Source of the DNA: Lachnospiraceae bacterium
GTDB lineage: Bacteria > Bacillota > Clostridia > Lachnospirales > Lachnospiraceae
Assembly (NCBI GenBank): GCA_902363445.1
Contig: CABJAB010000003.1
Location: 124,001-188,000, forward strand
Length of the DNA stretch: 64,000 nt
Direction of reading: 5' to 3'
The notes beneath the pieces were generated by a model that did not search any database, was not told the origin of the DNA, and saw only the letters and a list, made by a program, of their open reading frames with translations. This document shows, one piece after another, positions 17,870 to 29,400 of this stretch (position 1 is its first letter; each line of letters starts with the position of its first letter). The position numbers were made by a program, and so were the translations under genes.

Positions 17870-18353
17870 GAAATCCTTGAATACCATTTAAACAAGTTTT
17901 CTTTGTCAGATTTGCAAAGCAAGAGGAAATCCGATTCCTTCCTCTTACTCTTTCTTCCGCACCGAAATAAGCGCTCATTTGTCTCCAAAGCCATTGGGGC
18001 AGTTCACCGAGGCCCGCTGCCGTAAAGCGCGCGGGCCTTGTGGATATCCAATCCTTTTCTGAATCAATGGAACGAAAATTATCCAGTATGGTGCGGCAGG
18101 CAGGGCGCCGGCAGAAAGATTCCGGGCCGGCCTAAAGGCAAGCGCCGCAGGGCAGCGGCCGGTGTTCTCCTGGCGGAGGGAGGCAGAAACGGAGACGGAA
18201 AATCATCAGAATTTCCGGTCGACATGTGAGCGGTACTTCCGGAGCGGGGATAAAGCGGCCCCTGCATCGCCAGCGAACCGAAATCGTGACGGCCCGGAAC
18301 TTCTGCCCGTGCTAAGCTTAAGCGGAGCTAACTAAAAATGATTCCAAAATGTT
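17870..18353 (+). repeat. Structured repeat, copy 1 (inside the element)
   Basis: Homologous to 34,062-34,470 and 60,697-61,156, all on the same strand. The best conserved core runs 18,091-18,310. It contains a GCCGC-AGGGCA-GCGGC hairpin (18,144-18,159), a GCC-TAAA-GGC hairpin just before it, a GAC...GTC stem (18,194-18,220) ending at the conserved GACATGTGAG, a GGGG...CCCC hairpin and the very constant GCGAACCGAAATCGTGACGG. This copy lacks the 30-bp hairpin around CAGAAACGGAA seen in the other two. No ORF is conserved between copies. It interrupts the ligase-ACP spacing of the biosynthetic operon and fills the 530-bp gap there. Confidence 0.75.
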
Positions 18354-18362
18354 TCGGCCTTC

Positions 18363-20021
18363 CTACGCCAGATGCCTCTTTATCTTCTGCATGGCCGTCT
18401 TTTTGAATTCCTGCTCTCTGATATTTATCATCTGAACCTGCTGATAAAAGGGAAGACCGTCGTTTATCTGATTGATCTCCCTCTGAAGCTCCTCTAATAT
18501 CTCATATGAAGACATCCCGCCAGTCCGCTCAGGATCAGGATAAATACTGGCTGCCAGCTTCACGTCGTCCGCCGACACCCCGCTGGCGGCCCCATAGACC
18601 ACCACGTCCTTTACCAGCGGAACCTGCTTTATCTTTTCCTCCAGTTTTTCCGGAGATACCTTTTTCCCATTTTTAAATACTACCAGATTTTTCTTTCTGC
18701 CTGTAATATAGAGGAAACCGTCCTTATCTATCTTTCCCACGTCTCCGGTGCGGAACCATCCCCCGCTCATGACCTCCGCCGTAAGCTCCGGCGATCTGTA
18801 ATAGCCGCTCATGATATTTTTTCCCCTGACCAGAATCTCCTCATCCTCTATCTTCACTTCACAGTGGGGAAGAAGCACGCCTACGGAATCCAGCTTGTTT
18901 TCACGATTCCGATTGACCGTTACAAGAGGAGAACATTCCGTGATCCCATAGCCCTGGAGCACTGTCACTCCCAGCAGCCGGAACTCCTCCATGATCTCCT
19001 TTCCCATATGGGCTCCTCCGCAGATGATGAGTTCCAGGGTTCCCATACTCTTTTCCCGGACATCGGCCAAAATTTTATTCTGCTTCGTGATCCCGAACTT
19101 CCTGCAGATTTTCTGAAGCTTTAAAAGCTTTCTCAATCCCTCTGTCTTTCCGGCCTGCTCCGCCGCAAGCCAGATCTGATCGTGGATCGCTTCCAGCAGC
19201 AGAGGAACAGTCAGCATGGTATGAGGCTTGGCAAGACGCATATCCCGCGCCACCGTCCGCAGGTTTCCGTTTATATACAGATGAACCCCTTTTATGAGCA
19301 TAGCCAGGACCGAACAAGTCATCCCATAGGTATGATAAAAGGGAAGTCCGGTAAACACCCGTTCCCCCACTAATACGCACGCATCGGCATCACTGGCGTT
19401 TGTGAGAAGCGCTTCATGGCTCAGCATAACCGGCTTTGACATGCTGGTAGTCCCGGAGGTGAAGACAATGGCCGCCGTCTGCTCGGGAGAGATCGTTTCC
19501 GGTTTTTCTGATCTTCCTCTCTTTTTGATCTCCTCTCCCTTTTCCAGAAGCTGCGGTACGTTTGGAACATCAGGGGCCGGCTTCCCATTCAATAACGCCA
19601 CGGTTTTCAGCCGGCCGCTTTCCTCCGCCGCTCTCCGGCAAATCTCCAGGCAGGCGGAAGACGCAAACACGGCCTCCGCATCCGACATATCCAGCATCTG
19701 CCGGATTGTCTCCTCCGACTGCTCTGTATCGATGCAGACTGCCACGGCGCCGCAGGAAGCCGCCGCGAAATAAACCAAAAGCCATTCGTAGCAGTTTTCT
19801 CCAAGAATGGCTACATGTCTGCCGGGCAGGCCCATCTCTCTCATCACTTCACGGAGCGCCTCCACATGGCCGCACATCTCCCTGTAGGACACTCCTTTCT
19901 CCTCCTGTTTCCTGGTAAACCAGGACACAGCCGGCTTATCCCCGAATTTTTCCCGGATTCCCTCTATAAAACCTGCAAAATCCGTATAATAATCTATGGG
20001 ATACAGCGGATATTTCTTCAT
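18363..20021 (-). CDS. Acyl-AMP ligase / acyl-CoA synthetase-like enzyme
   Basis: A 552-residue ANL-superfamily adenylating enzyme. It shows AAIVFTSGTTSMSKPVMLSHE (ATP loop), VLQGYGITECSPLV, the TGDVGKIDKDGFLYITGRKKNLVV hinge and a C-terminal KKTAMQKIKRH with the catalytic Lys. With a free ACP and a starter-type C domain in the same operon, its likely job is to activate a fatty or aryl acid and load it on the ACP for N-acylation of the first amino acid. The chain preference is unknown. The second ATG (MKKYPLYP), 8 bases after GGGAGG, is taken as the start. Confidence 0.85.
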   Translation of the reverse strand: MKKYPLYPIDYYTDFAGFIEGIREKFGDKPAVSWFTRKQEEKGVSYREMCGHVEALREVMREMGLPGRHVAILGENCYEWLLVYFAAASCGAVAVCIDTEQSEETIRQMLDMSDAEAVFASSACLEICRRAAEESGRLKTVALLNGKPAPDVPNVPQLLEKGEEIKKRGRSEKPETISPEQTAAIVFTSGTTSMSKPVMLSHEALLTNASDADACVLVGERVFTGLPFYHTYGMTCSVLAMLIKGVHLYINGNLRTVARDMRLAKPHTMLTVPLLLEAIHDQIWLAAEQAGKTEGLRKLLKLQKICRKFGITKQNKILADVREKSMGTLELIICGGAHMGKEIMEEFRLLGVTVLQGYGITECSPLVTVNRNRENKLDSVGVLLPHCEVKIEDEEILVRGKNIMSGYYRSPELTAEVMSGGWFRTGDVGKIDKDGFLYITGRKKNLVVFKNGKKVSPEKLEEKIKQVPLVKDVVVYGAASGVSADDVKLAASIYPDPERTGGMSSYEILEELQREINQINDGLPFYQQVQMINIREQEFKKTAMQKIKRHLA

Positions 20022-20044
20022 CTTCATGTCCTCCCGATCTTGAA

Positions 20045-21538
20045 TTATAGGCTCTGCTTCTCTGCATGGGAACCGAACCGTTTCATAAATCCCTCTTTTC
20101 CTTCCCGTTCCACCAAAGAAAGGAAGCTGTTCACCACACAGCCGTCAAACTGTGTCTCCCGGCCGGCCCTGATCTCTGATATGGCTTTGTCGATTCCAAG
20201 CCCGCTCCTGTACTGCCTGTTGGAGATCATCGCATCAAAGGAATCCGCCACCGCTATGATACGGGCTCCCAAAGGGATTTCTTCCCCCCGCAGCCCGTCG
20301 GGATATCCCCCGCCGTCCATCCGTTCATGATGTCCGCGGACGATAGGGATCATATCCGAAAACGGGCGGAAGACTGAAAGGATTTTGGCTCCGGCGTCCG
20401 GATGCTTCTTAATCTCACCGTACTCACTGTCTGTCAGCTTTCCCGGTTTCAGGAGAATGCCGTCCGGCACCCCCACCTTGCCGATATCATGGAAAAGACC
20501 CGCCACGCGTATCCTTTCCACATCTTCTCTTCCCAATCCCATCTCTCCAGCCAATGCCGCCGCCAGACAGGAGACTCGTTCCGAGTGTCCTTTTGTCTCA
20601 ATATCTCTGGTCTCAACCACAAAGCGGAGGGTATCGATGGTCTGTATATATCCGTCCTCCAAATACTGATAAGCCTGTGTCAGCTCTTCATTCTGTTCAT
20701 TCACCCGCTGATGGAGCTGGCTGTTATAAATGGCTGCCGATGCCTGTCTTGAAAATATCTTCACGAGCTGGATCTGCTCCTTCTGAGGCTCTGACTTCGG
20801 CAGGATCCCAATCCCTCCCACCGCTTTGTGAGTCTCATCGCTGACCGGGAGCAGGAGATAACCGTCCTTTTGGACCGCATTCGCCCCTTCCCATTCCACA
20901 TCTGAAAACAACCGGTAATAGTCACATTCCGGAAGCTCCCCCCGCATCCTCAAGAAAGGAACACGTTCTCCTTTCTGCTCCGTCTCAAAAGCCAGAAAGC
21001 TTCCTTTTGCCGGAAGAAGCTCTTCCACCATCTCCAGGATCCCATCTGATATATGCTCCATACTCTGGAGATTGTAGATTCTCGGCAGCGCGTCCACCAC
21101 TACCGACAGGCCTTTCTGATAGCCGCGAATGGTCCGCATCTGGCGGATGGATTTAACGCAGGATTCCACCAAAAGCTCCAACTGATCAAACCGGTCGCTC
21201 TTTTCGTAATATCCTTGAATGTCCAGCTGCCGAATCGTTTTGATGGGCGGCGCCATACTCTTATGTCCGGTGAGCAGAACGATAAATATCTCCGGGTTGA
21301 ACTTGCGGATTTCCTCTACAACCTGATCCCCGCAGATGGGACTCATGAGAAAATCCAGAAGAAGGATATCATATCCGTTCTTCCTGACGCGTTCGATAGC
21401 GGCATATGGATCGTTCTCCACATCCACCTGATATCCGGAACGCTGAAAATATGCCTGAATAGTTGACGTCATGATGGAGTCATCATCTAAAGTCAATATG
21501 GAAATCTGCTTCTGAGCCGTTTCTCTGTTCCTTCTCAA
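20045..21538 (-). CDS. Response regulator with HD-GYP domain
   Basis: 497 residues. The receiver domain (about 12-130) has the acidic pair in LTLDDD and the phospho-acceptor Asp in LLLDFLMSP. A GAF-like middle (about 160-285) and a coiled coil (about 285-310) lead to an HD-GYP domain (about 320-480) with FHDIGKVGVPD, the HHERMDGGGYPDGL block and VADSFDAM. HD-GYP domains usually hydrolyse cyclic di-GMP. The start is TTG, overlapping the kinase stop (TTGA) with GAGGGGGG six bases before; no ATG keeps the receiver intact. It is the probable partner of the upstream kinase. Presence inside a biosynthetic operon is unusual. Confidence 0.88.
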   Translation of the reverse strand: MRRNRETAQKQISILTLDDDSIMTSTIQAYFQRSGYQVDVENDPYAAIERVRKNGYDILLLDFLMSPICGDQVVEEIRKFNPEIFIVLLTGHKSMAPPIKTIRQLDIQGYYEKSDRFDQLELLVESCVKSIRQMRTIRGYQKGLSVVVDALPRIYNLQSMEHISDGILEMVEELLPAKGSFLAFETEQKGERVPFLRMRGELPECDYYRLFSDVEWEGANAVQKDGYLLLPVSDETHKAVGGIGILPKSEPQKEQIQLVKIFSRQASAAIYNSQLHQRVNEQNEELTQAYQYLEDGYIQTIDTLRFVVETRDIETKGHSERVSCLAAALAGEMGLGREDVERIRVAGLFHDIGKVGVPDGILLKPGKLTDSEYGEIKKHPDAGAKILSVFRPFSDMIPIVRGHHERMDGGGYPDGLRGEEIPLGARIIAVADSFDAMISNRQYRSGLGIDKAISEIRAGRETQFDGCVVNSFLSLVEREGKEGFMKRFGSHAEKQSL

Positions 21539-23418
21539 TTGGCGCCCCCCTCTTTTTTCTTGACTGCATTGCTGATATGAACCAGATTCCGCGGAATGGA
21601 GATACCGAATATGGCTCCCCCCTCCGGATTATCTTCATACCACATGGTTCCTCCGAATTTCCCGCGCACCACGGCGCTGGAGATATACAGCCCCAGGCCG
21701 GTCCCCATGGTCCCTTTGCTCGTGACCATGGCTTTAAACAGGCGGTCCTTCACATTGGGGCTGACGCCCGGTCCTCTGTCCTTCACGGATATACGCAGAC
21801 TTTCTTCGTCGTGATTTATCGTTACTGTTATATCTCCGCCTCCCGCCTGCTTCTGGGCATAGATGGCGTTGGACAGCAAATTGTCCAGCACCTGGATCAG
21901 GTTATTGATGTCGCCCCGGAGAGTGATCTCCTTCGTCTGGTCATATTCCGTGACCAAGCGGCATCCTCCGCTCAAAAGCTCATGGCGCATCAGGAGCATA
22001 CTCCGCTTCAGCATTTCATCTATAGTAAAGGTAGAGTCCTCAAAGGTATTCACATTGGCGGCCTGTCCTTTAATGGCAGTGATGATATCCGACATATAGG
22101 CCGAAGATTCCTTCATTTTTTGGAACCAGTCTCTCATCTCGCCGTAAATCTCCCGGTAATCATCTTCGGTCACCCGGCTGTCCGTCAGGCTCTCCTCACA
22201 TTCGTCCACAAGAGCCTCCACGGCGGAAATACATCCGGAAATGCCCATGATCGGAGTCTTCAGGTTGTGCGCCAGCCCGCCTATCATCTGCCCCAGGAAA
22301 GCCAGCCGTTCCTGTTCCATCATCCGTTCCTGGCTGTCCTGCAGCTGCCTCATGCTCTTCTTGAGCTGTGTCACATCCTTAAAAAGCACCACAAAACCGG
22401 CGATTTTATCGTTCAGCACCAGCGGCGACACATCGGTGACGTAATAGCTTTTCTGCACTCCGTCTTCTTCCTGGGATGTCACAGCCTGTTCATAGGATAT
22501 GGTGGAATTCGCTTCCCGGCTCGCTTCTATGGCTGTGATCATATTATAGATCGCTGTCTTTTTAGAGATATCCTCCTCTTTCACGCAATCGCCCAGATAC
22601 CGGTTTTCCGCAACGCCGTATTCGGAAGCAAACAGAGAAGCAAACCGTTTGTTGTAGCTGATCACAAGCCCCTTATCGCTCACCACCAAATACCCATCCG
22701 AAATCCAGTCCAGAATATGGCGGTTCGCTATGGGACGGATATCCAGCAGATGCAGCTGGTAGATTGCGATCCCATTCAGTATCAGCGGTATCATGAAGCT
22801 CATGGGCGTCGCCGTGATGGGAATCTCCATCCGGCTGAAGGTAGCGATGATACTCACTATTAGAGGGCAAAGGCCGCTCACCGCCAGCAGAAGGCTCTGC
22901 TTCAGGTAGAGAACGCTCCGGTTTTTCAAAGCAAACCGGACTACGACTATGATCGCGGCCATCAGGCATGTATAACTGCAGATGCCCCCCACGATCACAT
23001 AGGGACCGAAGACAATCTCACTTCTAATCGTGGAAAACACTTGATATTGTAAATGATGCAGCGGATTTGTCCATGAGATCAGTATCGTCAGAACCGGCAC
23101 AATGAACAGCGCCTTTAATCCCCTCGTCATTTTTTCATATCCGTATATAAAAACTATGGCAATACACAGATAAATGGGCGGTGAGAGCACCCCTCCCGGC
23201 TGCATCAGGCAATCCCAGAAAAACATCATGGCTTTATTATCCGGACTTGTGAACCGTATCCCTATCAGCGGGATGATCCAGACGGCATAGCAGACGGCCA
23301 GGCATAAATACAGCTTGTGGAGCAGGTGCATCCGCTTAGAACGGACGCTCCAGATCACAAAAGCTATGATCGCCACGAGGGCACATATGAAAATAACCAT
23401 TGATAGATTTGATACCAT
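21535..23418 (-). CDS. 7TM sensor histidine kinase with PAS domain
   Basis: 627 residues. Seven hydrophobic helices (about 1-225) include the TNPLHHLQYQVF loop typical of the 7TM kinase sensor family. A PAS domain follows (about 235-345), then the phosphorylation site MIGGLAHNLKTPIMG (about 375) and an HATPase domain with NLLSNAIYAQ, KDRGPGVS and GTGLGLYIS. It should sense a membrane or extracellular ligand and phosphorylate the HD-GYP regulator encoded next, with a 4-bp gene overlap. It begins 3 bp after the NRPS stop codon, so production of the peptide and sensing are co-expressed. The ligand may be the product itself, which is inference. Confidence 0.88.
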   Translation of the reverse strand: MVSNLSMVIFICALVAIIAFVIWSVRSKRMHLLHKLYLCLAVCYAVWIIPLIGIRFTSPDNKAMMFFWDCLMQPGGVLSPPIYLCIAIVFIYGYEKMTRGLKALFIVPVLTILISWTNPLHHLQYQVFSTIRSEIVFGPYVIVGGICSYTCLMAAIIVVVRFALKNRSVLYLKQSLLLAVSGLCPLIVSIIATFSRMEIPITATPMSFMIPLILNGIAIYQLHLLDIRPIANRHILDWISDGYLVVSDKGLVISYNKRFASLFASEYGVAENRYLGDCVKEEDISKKTAIYNMITAIEASREANSTISYEQAVTSQEEDGVQKSYYVTDVSPLVLNDKIAGFVVLFKDVTQLKKSMRQLQDSQERMMEQERLAFLGQMIGGLAHNLKTPIMGISGCISAVEALVDECEESLTDSRVTEDDYREIYGEMRDWFQKMKESSAYMSDIITAIKGQAANVNTFEDSTFTIDEMLKRSMLLMRHELLSGGCRLVTEYDQTKEITLRGDINNLIQVLDNLLSNAIYAQKQAGGGDITVTINHDEESLRISVKDRGPGVSPNVKDRLFKAMVTSKGTMGTGLGLYISSAVVRGKFGGTMWYEDNPEGGAIFGISIPRNLVHISNAVKKKEGGAN

Positions 23419-23421
23419 GGA

Positions 23422-26400
23422 TTATTCCCCTTTCTCCATCCAAGAATCCTGCAGCGTAAAACCGCTGAGCAGCCGGCCCGGCTCCGGAATCTCAAAGCAG
23501 AAACCGGCTTTTTCAAGCTGTTCCTTCGTTTTCTTATTGGAAACCTGAATGACCGGCGGTTCAAGCCGGACGTGATGCCAGAAATCGATGAGCGTGGAAA
23601 CAAATTCCCGGTAAGGTCCCTTTGCTGTCTCCGCCAGCATATGGGTAAAGGTCTCGTCAGGAACTATGTATATCTCTTCCTCCAGCGCCTTCGCGGCCGC
23701 TTCTACCGGAGGAGGATCCGGATTCATGATATGGAAGATGCTGCCTTCACTGTCCTTCAGGGCCAGCACCGCTTCCGCGCAATAATCGATAGGAGTAAGG
23801 TCCACTTCCGTCTTTGCCACGGTCCTCGGAATCGCCCCCACCAGATGGAACGCCCGCATCAGCAGATAAAACGCGTTGGTGTCGGGATTTCTCTGAAACA
23901 CGCCGTCCGACGCCCGTCCCACCAGGCGGCCCAGCCGGAAGATCTTGGCCGGAAGCCCGTGATGGACGGCTTCCAATACCAGTCCTTCCGCCAGGAATTT
24001 ACTCTTCACATAAATATTGTCCTCCCAGATCTGGCCGATGTCATAATCATTTTCCGTAAAGACAGCCTCTTTCCGTCCGTCCTTCAGATATTCACCGCTC
24101 ACGCTGCAGGTGGACATATGATAGAATCTGGCTCCGGCTTCTCTGGCAAGGGCCAGCATCTGCTCTGTGCCTCCTACATTCGTTTTAAGGAACGCATCCG
24201 CATCCGCCGCATAATGGCGCACGTCTGCCGCCCCATGGAAAATCTCGCCGACTCTTCCCGCCAGTTCCCGGTAATCCCTGTCTGAAAAGCCCAGCCTCTC
24301 TTTGGACAAATCTCCCTTTACAACGGAAATCCGCCTGCGCTCCCGCATGATCACTCCTCTTCCAAAATACCAGGAAAGACATTCCAGAAGCCGCTCCTTA
24401 TCTCCGTCCCGCATCAGGCAGATGATTTCCTCTTCCCCTCTGTCCAGAAGGGCCTTTAAAAGATGTACGCCAAAGAAACCAGTGGCGCCGGTAATAAGCA
24501 CAGCACGTTTTTCCGGCTCTCGAACAGGGAACACCACCTTTGCGAATTCAGTCTCCCAATCAGATACTTCCGTCTCCGAAGAGAGCTGCGCTCTTTCTTT
24601 GCCGCCGTCCGCGCTCCCCCTTAACAATGCGGCCTGCCGGCGCGCTGTGGGATTCGCGTAGAACTCTGCCAGGGACATTTCCAAATGACGGTTAAAATAG
24701 CTGCTGAGTACGCTCAAAGCAGCCAGTGAGGTCCCTCCCTGTTCAAAGAAAGACACATCCGGCTCCACTGCTTTTTTGCTCAGCACCTGGTTCCAGATAT
24801 CCAGCACAAATTCTTCATTGATTTCCGGCGAAAGAGGCGTTTTTTCCCTGCATGTCTCAGAAGCTTTCAGGACATCCGGGACATCCGCCTGTACATGCTC
24901 CAGTCCCTCCAAAGCCATTTTCTTAAGAGTCTGCATGTCTATCTTACTGGTGGCGGTCATAGGCATTGTTTCCAGAGGAATCACCCTGGAAGGCACCATA
25001 TAAGACGGCAGCATACGCCGCAGATATTCCATCAGCGGACCGTAAACTTCCGTTTTCCCTGCAGCCGGACGGTAAAAGGAACAAAGCTCCATGGATCCGT
25101 CATCCTTCCGTACCGCGACAGTCGCCGCCTGTACGGCACAGCCGGAATCCAAAAGCGCTCCTGTGATCTCGTCCAGTTCCACCCGCTGTCCGTTAAGCTT
25201 CACCTGGGCATCCGCCCTTCCGATGAAATCATAAGAACCGTCCAGACGAAACCGTACAATATCTCCGCTCCGGTACATCCTCTCTCCCGGAAAATACAGA
25301 TCCGGCAGGAAAGACGCTTCTGTAAGATCCGGCCTGGAAATATATCCTCCCGCAAGACATTCACCGGCAATATATAATTCACCGCACCCGGTGGGAATGA
25401 CCGGCCGCATATCTTCGTCCAGCACATATACCCTTGTATTGTTAAGAGGACGCCCTACAGTGATAGAATCCCCCGGCCTCACCGCCGTCATGGTAGTGAA
25501 AACCGTCGCCTCCGTCGGACCGTACATATTCATGAGGGTTCCTTCACTGACCTCATAAAATTTCGTAAGGAGCCGCTTCGTAAGGACCTCGCCGCCCAGA
25601 AGCACAATCCGGAGCCCGGAGGCCGCGCGGCAGAACGCCTCGTTGCCGAGGCACATCTGAAGCCTGGAAGGGGTCATTTCAAATATTTCCACTCCGTTTC
25701 TGCTCATCAGCTCTGCCAGTTTCCAAGGAAGCATCATTTCCTCTTCATCGGCAAGAACTACCAGCTTACCCATCGCCAGCGGGAACAGAGTCTCCACAAT
25801 AAAACAGTCAAAAATAGAATTTGTCGAACACAGCACCGGTCCGTCGATCGGTTCCAGAAGCTCTCTCATCTGACCATACAAATTAGAAACAGAACGGTGC
25901 CGGAGCATCACGCCTTTTGGCTTTCCAGTAGAACCGGACGTAAATAGAACATTGACCAGATTCTCGCTGCTCACAGGAGCGTCCGTAAACTGCTCTTCTG
26001 TCCTCTCCGAAGCCAACAGCGTCCGGCACGGAAGCTTTCCAGGCAGAAAACGAAGGGTTTCTTTATCGCAGAGTACGCAGACGGCGCCGGAAATCTCCAG
26101 CATATAAGACAATCTGGCCTCCGGAAAAGAAGGAAGCAGCGGCACATACGCACATCCCACTTTCAGGATGCCGAACATCGCCGCGATCATATCCGGCGTA
26201 CGTCCCATACAAAGTCCAATACACTGTCCCGGCTCCGCTCCTTCTTCCCGGAGCATAGCCGCCAGGCCGCAGGCGCGGCGTTCGATCTCCCGCATCGTAA
26301 CTGTGGTCCCGTGATACAGCACGGCGGGCATATCGGGCATGGTCTTTATTTTGTTTTCTATCATTCGGTGGATCGGCAGGTTCACAAAGGGAGTCGCCAA

Positions 26401-29400
26401 ATAGTTTGGAATCTCCACATATTTCTCATGGTCCTCCGCTGACAGCACCGGAACCTCTCCCAGAAGCAGATCCCGTTCCGAGCAAAATTCCTGCAGGATC
26501 CGTTCCAGGCATCGTCCGTAGTACCGGACAGTATCTTCCAGAAACACACTGGAAGCGTAGGAAAACCGGAGGATATAGGCAGCTCCCTTTTTTGACAGCT
26601 CCACCACCATGTCCATTTTCACCGCTCCGGTAGAAATGGGCCAAAATTCCATAGGTTCCCCGTCCAGTACAAAGGCGGATTCATCCACGGGACTCTGTGT
26701 GAACATCAGCTGATAAAGGGAATTCTGGGCGCCACGGGGCAGGCCGAGCATCGTGATGATTTCTTCCAGAGAAATCCGCTGGTGGTCCAGCATCCCGGCT
26801 ACCTCTGTCCGTATCTCCTCCAGATAAGCCGATACTGTCTTCTCCTTCTCCGGCCTGAGCCGAAGGGGAAGCGTATTGATAAAAGGTCCGCAGATATCCT
26901 GCGTGCCAGGGCGGACCCGGCCTGCCACCGGCGCCCCCAGCATGAAATCTTCACGTCCGGATACCCGCGCCAGCAGCAGCCCATAAGCCGCAAGAAACAG
27001 AGCGAACACGGAGATCCCGCGCCGCATGCAATAGTCTTCACAGGCAAGACTGGCTGGCTTCGTCATTTCCATCTGATATTCTCTTCCCCGGAAATCGAAC
27101 TCACGGGGACGGGTAAAATCAGCAGGCAGCGTGAGCGGCTCCGGCAGGTTTTGCAAATGTTCCTTCCAGTATTCCCGTTCCTCCCGATTTTCTTCTTCCG
27201 TTTCGGCCGAAAGAGCATAGGCATAATCGTGATAGCTGAGAGACACTTTCGTTTCTTTCCCGCAATAGGCTTCATTCAGCCGCTGCAGCACAAGCGGTGT
27301 GCTCAGTCCATCTCCGATGATATGATGGCTGTCCAAGAGCAGGAACCATTCCTGTTCCTGACTTTTCCAGATGCTGGCCCGAAGAAGAGGAGCGCGGCTC
27401 AGGTCAAAAGGCTTTAAGAATTCCCCGCAGGCTCCTTCAAAGCAGAGAGCTTCTATTTCCGTCAGAGAAAAGGGCACTTCTTTTTCTATGCGCGCCTGGA
27501 CTCCTCCGGCCTCCTGTACGAAGGAGGTACGGAAGACCGCATCCTGCCGGATCAGCTGCCGGAACGCGTTTTCCAGCCGTTCCAGATCCGGTTTCTCCTG
27601 CAAGCGGAACGCTCCGGGCATATTATAAGACAAGCCAGTGGGATCCAGATAGGACTGGACATAGATTCCCTGCTGCATCGGGGTCAGCGGATACCATTCC
27701 CTGTCCGGCGCTTTTTCAATCCGTTTTCCTCCCGCCGGATGAATATCCCCTTCTTTGCATCCGTCTGCCTTTTTCAGATATGCTGTCAGCCGTCTGGCCG
27801 TCCTGCACGCATACAGATCCGCGACACGTATTGCAAATCCACTCTTATCTTCTATGGCGGAAATGGTTTCCATGGCATTTAAGGAATTTCCTCCCGATAA
27901 GAAATAATCACTATCAGGCCCCATCTCCTCCCGAGACAGGACATCCCTGAATATATCCACAACATCCCGGAGAAGAGCAGAGGAAACCGGCGTTATAAAG
28001 TTCTCCTGCCCTTCCTCCCCCGGAAGCGGCAGCTTTTCTTCCTCCACCTTTCCATTTCCATTCGTGGGTATCTCCTCCAAGCGCATAACATAGGAAGGTA
28101 TCATATACCTGGGAAGGTACGTCGCGGCGAATGCCAGCAGCTCCGTCTCCGGGATCCGCTCTTCTGAACAATAATATGCAAGCAGCACCATCTGCCCGTT
28201 TATCTCGCATACGCGGGCGGCCGCCGTCTTCACCCCGGGATAAGATGCGATACATGCCGCCACTTCCTGCGGCTCGATCCGGAGTCCCCGCAGCTTCACC
28301 TGTTTATCCAGCCGCCCGGACAGAACGATCTCCCCGTCTGCCGTCCAGCAGGCCGAATCCCCGGTAAAATACATTTTCTCCCCGTTTTCAAAGGGATTGT
28401 CCAAGAAACTCTCTTTTGTCAGCTCCGGCTGATTCCGGTATCCGCGGCCCACGCATATCCCGCCGACATAGAGCTGCCCGTATACTCCCGCGGGAAGAGG
28501 GTTCATCCATTTATCCAGCACATATAATTTACAGTTGTCCATCGGACGCCCTGCCGTGATCCGGGCCGCATGGGACAGTTCTTTGATACTCACTCCCACC
28601 GTAGTCTCGGAAGGACCATATTGGTTATATATCCTGGCATGGCTGACATTCTTAAGCTTCTTCAACAGGTCCGCGGGAAACGCCTCGCCGCCGCAGACGA
28701 TGCTTTCCATGCGGCGCATAGCTCCGCAGAACACAGAATCCTTTAAAAGCGCGGAAAGGCGGGACGGAGTCATGGAAAAGAATCCCACTGCATAGCCTGT
28801 TATCAGGCCGGCCAGGCGGCGGGGCGACTCCAGCTCCTCTTCCTCCGGAAGCACAATGGTCTTTCCGTTTAACAGCGCTACAATGCTTTCCAGCATAAAC
28901 GCGTCAAATCCCACATTACATACAGAAAGGACCGCCCCTTTTCCGTAGATATGGCGCATCGCCTGCGAAAGATTCAGCAGGTTCCTCTGAGTGATTTCCA
29001 CTCCCTTGGGTTCCCCGGTGCTCCCGGAGGTATAAACCACATAAGCCAGCCTGTCCGGTCCTCTCAGTTCTTCTTTAAACGCCGGATCTGGGCAGTTCGC
29101 TGTCCCTCTTCCGATATCTTCCACACAGATCACCGGCACGGGACTTTCCGACTGTCCAAAATTCTCCCTGTTTTCTCTGTCTGTCAAAAGGATTCCGGCT
29201 CCGCTCCGCTCTAATATGTTCCGGATTCTCCCGGCGGGAAGTTCTGGAGACAATAGCAGATATCCATAGCCGGCTTTTAAAATCGCCGCCATAGACTCCA
29301 GAAGAGTGAAGCCTCTCGGCAGCAGGACGGCCGCCAGCTCTCTGCCCTCCCCCATACGGCTCTTCACAGTACAGGCGATATCGGAGGCGCGGCAGAGCAG

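Noticed and set aside
21577..22863. 428-residue plus-strand ORF opposite the sensor kinase
   Set aside because: It is antisense to an unmistakable histidine kinase; the composition is typical of a GC-skew shadow and no ribosome site is seen.
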